DNA of 13,118 bases. Origin: Polyrhizophydium stewartii (lineage: Eukaryota > Chytridiomycota > Chytridiomycetes > Rhizophydiales). Position numbers and translations under genes: made by a program. Under the pieces are notes generated by a model. That model was not told where the DNA came from and made no database searches. It saw only the letters and a list, made by a program, of their open reading frames with translations. Positions 7,782-13,118 of the stretch are shown piece after piece. The stretch is taken from the NCBI GenBank assembly GCA_027604665.1, contig JADGIZ010000474.1, positions 1-13,118 of the forward strand, read 5' to 3'. Each line of letters begins with the position of its first letter. Within the stretch, counting starts at the first letter, position 1.

Positions 7782-8528
7782 TCAGGCCTGGACACAGACC
7801 CCAGGCAGGTCTGGCGACCCAGGCGCCTGACAGACGAGCCCCGACTCGCACACATTGCTTGTGATCATCTGGTCGCCGCATCTGCCGCCGACGGCGCTGA
7901 CGCCGACGCAAATGCCTGGTCCCTCGGCTGTCGCGCGCTTGCAGTACAGATCGCTGTTGCAGTCGGGCAGACCAAGAGAAGAGCCGCCACACAACTCGCC
8001 AACGCCGGCTGTTGCGGGGCCTGCGACCAAGCACAAGCCAAAGGATGGCATGCCGATGCCTCCTGGGAGCTGGATGGCAGAGCCACATACGAGTCCGCGC
8101 GCGCACTGCGGAAGAGTCTGCTGAGTCGGCTGCGGGCCCAGTGACGAGGTCGAGATGGCGACGGTGGTGTTTGCTGGCTCAGAGGCACAGACGCCGCCGA
8201 GACCGACCCCGCTGTTGCCCACGCAGACGCCGACCGAGACGCCTGGCAGGGGCTGCTCGCATACGAGATCGCCGATGCATGCGTGCGGGGCCGGCAGCAG
8301 GTCGCCGCACGGCTGGCCGGCGTCGCTGGCAACGACGCAGACGCCGACCGCGTCGGCCGCTGGCGCGTCGCACACGAGACCTGCGTCGCAGCGCAGCGCG
8401 CCTGGAAGGAACCCGCCGCATGGGCCGCCTAGCGGGCTCGGGTCCAGCTGCGGCTGCTGGGGTGCCGGAACCGGAGCGGCATGCACTGCGTGTGCGGCGA
8501 GCAAGACAGAGAGGATTGCCGAGAACAT
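7782..8528 (-). CDS. Secreted cysteine-repeat protein (five 4-Cys repeats), function unknown
   Basis: An intronless frame of 248 residues. The start at 8528 is chosen because it gives a clean signal peptide, MFSAILSVLLAAHAVHA, with likely cleavage near residues 17-18. An open extension to Met 8672 would bury that peptide. The mature protein has 20 cysteines in five repeats: C37/47/53/64, C74/84/90/102, C114/142/148/166, C180/190/196/207 and C217/227/233/245. The pattern is C-x9-C-x5-C-x10/11-C in all but repeat 3, which carries longer loops and an N-glycosylation sequon (NTT at 120). Each repeat opens with a G-x-x-C(G) and ends G(V/I/L)C(V/L). No membrane anchor or GPI signal is seen at the C-terminus, so it is probably released or wall-bound. 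It resembles small disulfide modules of the dickkopf/IGFBP sort only in general style. I do not recognise the family. Confidence 0.82.
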   Translation of the reverse strand: MFSAILSVLLAAHAVHAAPVPAPQQPQLDPSPLGGPCGGFLPGALRCDAGLVCDAPAADAVGVCVVASDAGQPCGDLLPAPHACIGDLVCEQPLPGVSVGVCVGNSGVGLGGVCASEPANTTVAISTSSLGPQPTQQTLPQCARGLVCGSAIQLPGGIGMPSFGLCLVAGPATAGVGELCGGSSLGLPDCNSDLYCKRATAEGPGICVGVSAVGGRCGDQMITSNVCESGLVCQAPGSPDLPGVCVQA

Positions 8529-8688
8529 CGACCTTGTTGTCGTTGCTGAAAAGCCGAGGGCATGCTGTCGGCCAGTCAGAGGAGCCAAGCCCGCCGCGGG
8601 CCATGAATGTTGCTGCCGCTTCTGTGAATGAGTGCTGACAACGTCGCGTGCGCCTGATGGCACCTGAGACACAGAACCGTCACCATCA

Positions 8689-8704
8689 GCTACTGATCAG
8701 TAGC
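8689..8704. repeat. Perfect 16-bp palindrome
   Basis: GCTACTGATCAGTAGC is its own reverse complement without a loop. It lies about 160 bases upstream of the start of the cysteine-repeat gene and could be a site for a dimeric regulator. That role is inference. Confidence 0.55.
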
Positions 8705-8727
8705 GGCTGCACTCGTCTCTCGACAGG

Positions 8728-8761
8728 CTCAATCAAGTATGTCACTGGCACTCAATCAAGT
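8728..8761. repeat. Direct repeat CTCAATCAAGT, two copies
   Basis: Exact 11-bp copies lie at 8728-8738 and 8751-8761, with starts 23 bp apart (about two helical turns). They sit upstream of the cysteine-repeat gene, beyond the palindrome. Paired regulator sites are possible. Confidence 0.5.
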
Positions 8762-8962
8762 GCTTAGTGAGCTCGAGCTGTGGTTCATTATAACGACAAT
8801 CAATTTACTCGCACTAGAGAACGCTGCCGGGGTGTCATAAGTTTGAAATAATAGGCCAACCCTCACAGATCGAGACTTCGCGTGGTAGCCGATTTAGCGT
8901 TGAGGCAGCCATCGATGTCCTTGATTTCGAGCACGAAACTATGTATTAAACTAAATGTAATA

Positions 8963-10513
8963 CTACTTCGTTGCATCAAGCTCAATTTGGCCGACCACGA
9001 CTCCATGCCGAACTCGCCACCATTCGGCAAGCGCTTTGTGCCCGTGCTTTGCTGTCGCCTCGACAAGCGTCGGGATCACAGCGCGGTCGCGCGCGATGAT
9101 CCAGTTCATGATGGCGACGTTGCAGTGCGCAGCCGCCCACTCTGCGGACATGGCGGTGAACGGCACGCCGCGCTCGTACGCCCACCTGAGCAGCTCGTTC
9201 CTGCAAAGCCAATGTGCGATGACCAGATCCCACTCGGTGAGCTTGATATCGAAACGTGTCAGAGCCCAATCGAGCACGTCGATCTTGCCCGTCTCTGCAA
9301 GGTGCTCGGCGAGACCGCCGAATCCAAGAACGCTATGCTCTTCGAGCCATTCGAGCACATCCGCTTCCGATGCCAAAAAGTTGCAATGCGCGTTGTCCAG
9401 CTCGTCCGGGTATTTGTCGTGCAGGAGCTTGAGCATCTCGAGATTGTTGTGGAGCGCGGCCCAAATGAACGGCCGATGGTCGCACACGAGCTCCGTGTTC
9501 TCGACAAGCCAGCGCACAATGTGCATGTGGTTGCCGCAGGCGGCGCCAATCAGCGAATCGACATAAAGCGACCCAGAGCGGTGCTCCTTGAGCCAGACAA
9601 CGAGATCGAGGTTGCCACTCTGGGCAGCCTTCTCGTCGACAGAGGAGCTCCACATGTTGCGAGGCGCGAGTTCGTGCAGCAGTTTGACGGCGTCGAGGTG
9701 GCCCTTGACCGCCACCGCCTCAAAGAGACCGCGGCTTGGCCGGACGGCCCGGCGCACGTTAATCAACTCGCGCAGGAGCTCGACGTCGCCCTCGCTGGCT
9801 GCCGCCCACGCAAGCGCATCGGGCTGCTCAAAGTCGAACATGTCCGTCCAGCCGTTCCTGACCATCACTTGGGCGACATCCCACTCGATGTGCCTTCCCC
9901 TGAGGCGCTTGATAAACCAGCGGCTCATGCGGAGCGACTCGCGGGTGATGTCGACCGGCGGCAGCGACTTGACATCGCCCTGCCACTCGACGTCGTTGGC
10001 ATCCTGCCAGACCTGCTCGCGCTGCTTGTCGGGAAGGGCTCGCAGCTCGGCGGCGAGCAGCAGCCCGTTGACGAACTTGGTGAATGGGCCGGCCGCATCG
10101 AGGATCTTGTTCTGGATCTCGGCCGGCATGCGGTCCCACTCGTTGGTTGCGTCGGGCCGGAAGCCGTTGGTGCGGCGACATGGCGCTGGCGGGTCGGAGC
10201 GGCCGGCGGGCGGGGCGGCCGCAGAGGGCGGCTGCCGCAGCGCAGCGACCTCGGCAGACAGCCGCTTGTTGTCGGCCTCGAGGCGCTCGACGGCCGCCTG
10301 CAGCACAGCGACCCGCGCGGCGAGCTGCGTGGCACGGTCCTGCGTCCTGCGGTGCGAGTCCTCGAGAGAGGCGATGCGGCCGAGCACGTCGCTGTCCTTG
10401 GGCTGAGCGTCGACGGCGGCCGTGAGGCGGGCGAGCATGGCGGCGACAGACTCGAGCGCCGCGGGCTGCTGCTGGCCGAGGGCGGCGGCGAGGGCGGCGT
10501 GCGGGGTGTCCAT
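8963..10513 (-). CDS. Coiled coil / F-box-like / ankyrin-type repeat protein
   Basis: An intronless frame of 516 residues ending in TAG. The start at 10513 (MDTPHAAL) is preferred; the frame is open to a further Met at 10648, but that extra part is Pro/Ala-rich and featureless. Residues about 40-95 form a coiled coil (leucine/valine heptads in LAARVAVLQAAVERLEADNK). After a Pro/Ala linker, residues about 125-150 (EWDRMPAEIQNKILDAAGPF) look like a divergent F-box helix pair. Residues about 220-505 are degenerate ankyrin-like repeats of the type 'G(H/N)L(D/E)..K.LH', for example KGHLDAVKLLHE, SGNLDLVVWLKEH, NNHMHIVRWLVENT-like and NNLEMLKLLHDKYP. An F-box with repeats would make it a substrate adaptor of an SCF ubiquitin ligase; this is inference. 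I recall large families of close relatives in Rhizophydiales chytrids. There is no signal peptide or membrane segment. Confidence 0.85.
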   Translation of the reverse strand: MDTPHAALAAALGQQQPAALESVAAMLARLTAAVDAQPKDSDVLGRIASLEDSHRRTQDRATQLAARVAVLQAAVERLEADNKRLSAEVAALRQPPSAAAPPAGRSDPPAPCRRTNGFRPDATNEWDRMPAEIQNKILDAAGPFTKFVNGLLLAAELRALPDKQREQVWQDANDVEWQGDVKSLPPVDITRESLRMSRWFIKRLRGRHIEWDVAQVMVRNGWTDMFDFEQPDALAWAAASEGDVELLRELINVRRAVRPSRGLFEAVAVKGHLDAVKLLHELAPRNMWSSSVDEKAAQSGNLDLVVWLKEHRSGSLYVDSLIGAACGNHMHIVRWLVENTELVCDHRPFIWAALHNNLEMLKLLHDKYPDELDNAHCNFLASEADVLEWLEEHSVLGFGGLAEHLAETGKIDVLDWALTRFDIKLTEWDLVIAHWLCRNELLRWAYERGVPFTAMSAEWAAAHCNVAIMNWIIARDRAVIPTLVEATAKHGHKALAEWWRVRHGVVVGQIELDATK

Positions 10514-10910
10514 GGCTGGCGGGGTGCGTGCGGGCGTGGGGCCAGGGTCGAGGGCGGCCGCGGGCGTGCTGTGCAAGTGGGGGGCAGGCGAGCAGGCGTC
10601 GGTGGCCGCCTCGGTCCTGACGACGGCCGGGATCGTGGTGCCCCGCACTCTCGGCCCCCGGCCGGCACAGCGACAATGTGCTTGCAGTGCGGAGAGAGGT
10701 GCAAGATGTCAGTCGACAGGACTGCGACCCATCGCTAGTGCGTCGTGCCGGACCACTCGGCCGTCATCATCGGCGGCGTGAGTGTGATGACGTGGGTGCC
10801 GGGTCATCCGACTCGCTTTGCCGACAGACCACAAAAGACAAGGCGCTCTCCCGCCCGTCGCTGCTCCACCACCACAGCGCCGCACTCCGCACCTTGACGC
10901 ACACGCCGCC
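10514..10910. promoter_or_regulatory. Divergent promoter region between ankyrin and GNAT genes
   Basis: About 397 bases separate two divergent start codons. A bZIP-type site TGACGTGG (ATF/CREB or UPR-element-like) lies at 10788-10795, 116 bases upstream of the GNAT start codon. No TATA box is evident. The chance of one such octamer in this length is low but not negligible. Confidence 0.35.
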
Positions 10911-11540
10911 ATGGACGAGGCCGCTGCCACGCTGGACATCCTCGCGCTGCAGCTCGGCGCGGACCAAGTGCGCATCCGGCCGTGGCACGAGGGGCTGCGC
11001 GACGGTCTGGTGCGCCACGCCAACGACGCCCGAGTCTCCCGCTTCCTCCGCAACCGCTTCCCATATCCATACACCGACGAAACTGCAACCAACTTCTTCC
11101 GGATGTTTGCCACAGAGCCGCGGCCATTTGTGTTTGCGATCGTGCGGGTGTCGCCCGACGGCGCCGAGGAGGCGATCGGCGGCATGGGCTTGACCTTTGA
11201 ATCGCCGACCGAGGTGCACGCACACACGGCCGAGCTCGGATACTGGCTTGGCGCGGCCTTCTGGGGCAAGGGCATCATGACGGCCGTCGTGCGGGCCTTC
11301 ATGCGCGACTTTGTCGAGCCGCACCGCATGTCTCGGCAGCCCGTGCCGCTGTCGCGCATCGTCGCCTTTGTCGACACAAGCAACGTGGGGTCTGCCAAGG
11401 TGCTGCGTGCCAACGGCTTCGAGGACGAGGGCGTGATGCGTCGGTACAGCTTCAAGCACGGTGTATACTCAGATGCGCTCATTCTCGCGCGCGTGTATGA
11501 TGATGGAGATGACACCGGCGATAGCCGGACCGCGGTCTGA
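10911..11540 (+). CDS. GNAT-family N-acetyltransferase (RimJ/RimL-like)
   Basis: An intronless frame of 209 residues. The start at 10911 sits in a strong context (gccgccATGG); an in-frame Met at 10818 would add 31 low-complexity residues. GNAT enzymes move an acetyl group from acetyl-CoA to an amine. Motif C/D is in RIRPWHEG and RPFVFAIVRV...AIGGMGL (about 21-94). Motif A, the acetyl-CoA pyrophosphate loop, is in AELGYWLGAAFWGKGIMTAV (108-126). Motif B is in VDTSNVGSAKVLRANGFEDEG (154-174), followed by the usual RRYSFKHGVYSDALILAR ending. This is the Acetyltransf_3 layout that acetylates protein N-termini, antibiotics or small amines; the substrate cannot be told. The last 14 residues are an acidic tail. 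Cytosolic by absence of targeting signals. Confidence 0.88.
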   Translation: MDEAAATLDILALQLGADQVRIRPWHEGLRDGLVRHANDARVSRFLRNRFPYPYTDETATNFFRMFATEPRPFVFAIVRVSPDGAEEAIGGMGLTFESPTEVHAHTAELGYWLGAAFWGKGIMTAVVRAFMRDFVEPHRMSRQPVPLSRIVAFVDTSNVGSAKVLRANGFEDEGVMRRYSFKHGVYSDALILARVYDDGDDTGDSRTAV

Positions 11541-12430
11541 TGTGCGAATGAAGAGCCTGGCTTTGTTAGATGCCTCGTCTCGCAGGCCCGGCCTCTCGTC
11601 CGGCAAATCACCTGTGTAAATTGCAAGTATCGTCGCTCAACCCTGGTGTATCTGGGCTGGATGCTTGCAAACAACGAGTGGCTTCCAGTATCACCGCCGC
11701 CTTGCCACCGATCTCGCCGAACAATGCGAAGCGGCGGTAGATATGTGCGAGTCGAGCTGGCGCCGAGTTGCCAGTGTGACAATATGGCGTGGCTAGGGTG
11801 TCGGTAATAGGACGGCCGCCATGTGCCGGTGCTTGCGCACGAAATGCGCCGTTGCATTCAAGTCGCCTGCAAACAAAAGCCGCCGCTGCAGATAGACCGG
11901 CGGGTTATGCCTTCGCATTGGCACGGGCTCACCATGCGCGATCCGAAGTCACCGAGCGGTCAAGCCCCTGCCACTTGTCGTACTGCCAAAAGCACAGCCA
12001 CATATCCGCATAAGCGGCCGACCGCGCGCCTGACCGAGCGACAGTTGCCGGCTCGTGGTGCTCGCCTTGGCCTGTTGTGCACTCTAGTTTCCGACCCCAG
12101 CTCAGGCGGGGCGGCGCGAAGCATCGGTTGAAGCATAGGGTGTCGCGACTGACTTTGGCTGGCCGTCAGTAGCTTTCGGCTTGAGGCTGCCGGTTGTCCA
12201 AGAAAGCAGGGAGCCAGGGAGACCGCGTCACAGAGCTGGGGGAGCCTGCGGCGCCTGTGGGCGCGCTCGGTTGGATCCTGCTCGCGGATAGAATGGACTT
12301 GGGCCTGTCTGAGACAGCGCTTGGCCCAGCACCCTCTCTCATGTCGCTGGCGTCGCAGTAAGAGCACTCGGAGACACGCCGCAGAGCAGCCGCATGACTT
12401 TTGCCGCCGCCACAGGTCTTCGCACCAGCG
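11541..12430. other. No recognisable gene
   Basis: About 890 bases without a convincing coding region on either strand. Short frames present here have no domain, signal peptide or family resemblance. I looked for tRNA A/B boxes and saw none. It should contain the 3' UTR of the acetyltransferase gene. Confidence 0.5.
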
Positions 12431-12431
12431 C

Positions 12432-12439
12432 TATAAAAA
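12432..12439 (+). promoter_or_regulatory. TATA box (tataaaaa) of a possible plus-strand gene
   Basis: TATAAAAA stands in an otherwise GC-rich region with no ATG for about 175 bases downstream, as expected for a promoter and 5' UTR. The first ATGs are at 12616 and 12651; the second has a good context (gcaccATGG). The gene itself is not resolved. Confidence 0.4.
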
Positions 12440-12615
12440 CCCACAGCCTCGGACGAGCCCCTGCGCCTCAGAACGCAACAGGTGCCGAAAGCTGCCTGCG
12501 TACGCCAGTAGCCAGTCTCTGCGACACTTCGACTGGCCGCAGCAGTTCGCAGGCGCTCGGAGCTCGTTTGGCTGACGTTGCTTCGATCTAACCGCCATCA
12601 ACTTCATCCGTGTCC

Positions 12616-13118
12616 ATGTCGCCCGGCCGACCGGGCGTCGTCCGCGCACCATGGCGCCCTCACGCACGACAGTTCCAGCTCCGAGAACCTCGAAGTGTCC
12701 CAAGACCAAATGCCGCCCACCTGCAACACCAAACAAGGTGAAACGAGCCTGTCCGCCGCATCCAGCCCGTTACCGACTGCTGCCTGCAACCTGACTGACC
12801 TCGCTACCCAACCGACACACCGCCACAACCAGACGACACCGAACCTGCGGTCAGCGAACAGGTCGAGGTGAGCATGCTCGACGTGCGACTGCCCTGATGC
12901 AAAGTGCCCAGCTGGCAGCTGCCCGCTAGGCGGCTGGTGGGCGCTCGTCTCGCCTCACCCAAAGGTCGCTCACCAAAGCGCTCTGACCCACGCGACCACC
13001 TGCCATGCGCCCCACAAACAGCAACTCGCCGGAGCCTCTATGAGATCAGCAAACGCGGAGAACGACAGGCAGCAAGAACGGCGACACGGCTTGGAGCAAG
13101 GCACTTTGACGGCGGTCT
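12616..13118 (+). other. Unresolved region, possible first exons of a gene leaving the window
   Basis: From ATG 12651 a frame of 47 codons encodes a basic Pro/Lys/Cys-containing peptide (MAPSRTTVPAPRTSK...). Another frame further on encodes PTDTPPQPDDTEPAVSEQVE before a donor-like gtgagc at about 12868. Candidate donors (aag|gtgaaa near 12736) exist, but I could not build a consistent spliced model. No domain is recognisable. It may equally be non-coding. Confidence 0.2.

Larger units (their letters stand above)
8529..8962. promoter_or_regulatory. Intergenic region upstream of the cysteine-repeat gene; 3' side of the ankyrin gene
   Basis: This stretch of 434 bases has a part (about 8680-8960) distinctly richer in A+T than the genes around it. 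It must hold the promoter of the minus-strand secreted gene and the 3' UTR of the minus-strand ankyrin gene. A TATA-like gttataatg occurs on the minus strand near 8787-8795, but it is about 260 bases upstream of the start. The open frame of the secreted gene extends to 8672 without similarity to anything. A perfect palindrome and a direct repeat are listed separately. Confidence 0.5.

Noticed and set aside
8882..10738. 618-codon plus-strand open frame, the longest complete ATG-to-stop frame in the window
   Set aside because: It is the exact antisense of the ankyrin-type gene. High GC at third positions removes stops from this frame; the translation has no domain.
10709..11857. 382-codon minus-strand frame
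   Set aside because: Antisense of the acetyltransferase gene, with no recognisable domain.
12431..12871. Frames of 65-101 codons on both strands
   Set aside because: They overlap each other in several frames, lack conserved motifs and do not agree with the TATA box orientation or with any splicing model.

Overview
This is eukaryotic nuclear DNA, GC-rich, and almost certainly fungal. Several genes are split by short introns (60-88 bp in the largest gene, 60-177 bp overall) with GT..AG ends and CTGAC-like branch points. I infer a chytrid: the minus-strand ankyrin-type protein near 9-10.5 kb looks like a family I associate with Rhizophydiales, Polyrhizophydium in particular. That assignment is recalled, not computed.

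Layout. (1) 1-about 2830: a Ty3/gypsy-type retrotransposon on the minus strand, running off the left edge. One open frame carries a Gag-like region, an aspartic protease and the start of reverse transcriptase. (2) About 2677-3675: a scrambled stretch on the plus strand. A 27-bp minisatellite leads into a fragment of a vacuolar Ca2+/H+ exchanger (CAX), then a GC-rich low-complexity tract, then the C-terminal exon of a universal stress protein (USP). Neither gene is complete. (3) 3790-4252, minus: a complete three-exon kish/TMEM167 gene, a small secretory-pathway membrane protein. (4) 4438-7705, plus: a seven-exon RFWD3-like RING/WD40 ubiquitin ligase of 949 residues, divergent from kish across about 185 bp. 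(5) 7782-8528, minus: a secreted protein made of five four-cysteine repeats, convergent with RFWD3. (6) 8963-10513, minus: coiled coil + F-box-like + ankyrin-like protein. (7) 10911-11540, plus: a GNAT acetyltransferase. (8) 11541-13118: mostly no recognisable coding sequence, with a TATA box at 12432 that may serve a gene running off the right edge.

The genes are unrelated housekeeping and lineage-specific genes, not one pathway. The most interesting items are the animal-like RFWD3 DNA-damage ligase with an N-terminal SUMO-binding-like motif, the cysteine-repeat secreted protein, the ankyrin/F-box-like family member, and the retroelement/CAX/USP junction. I saw no defence system, CRISPR array, tRNA or rRNA.
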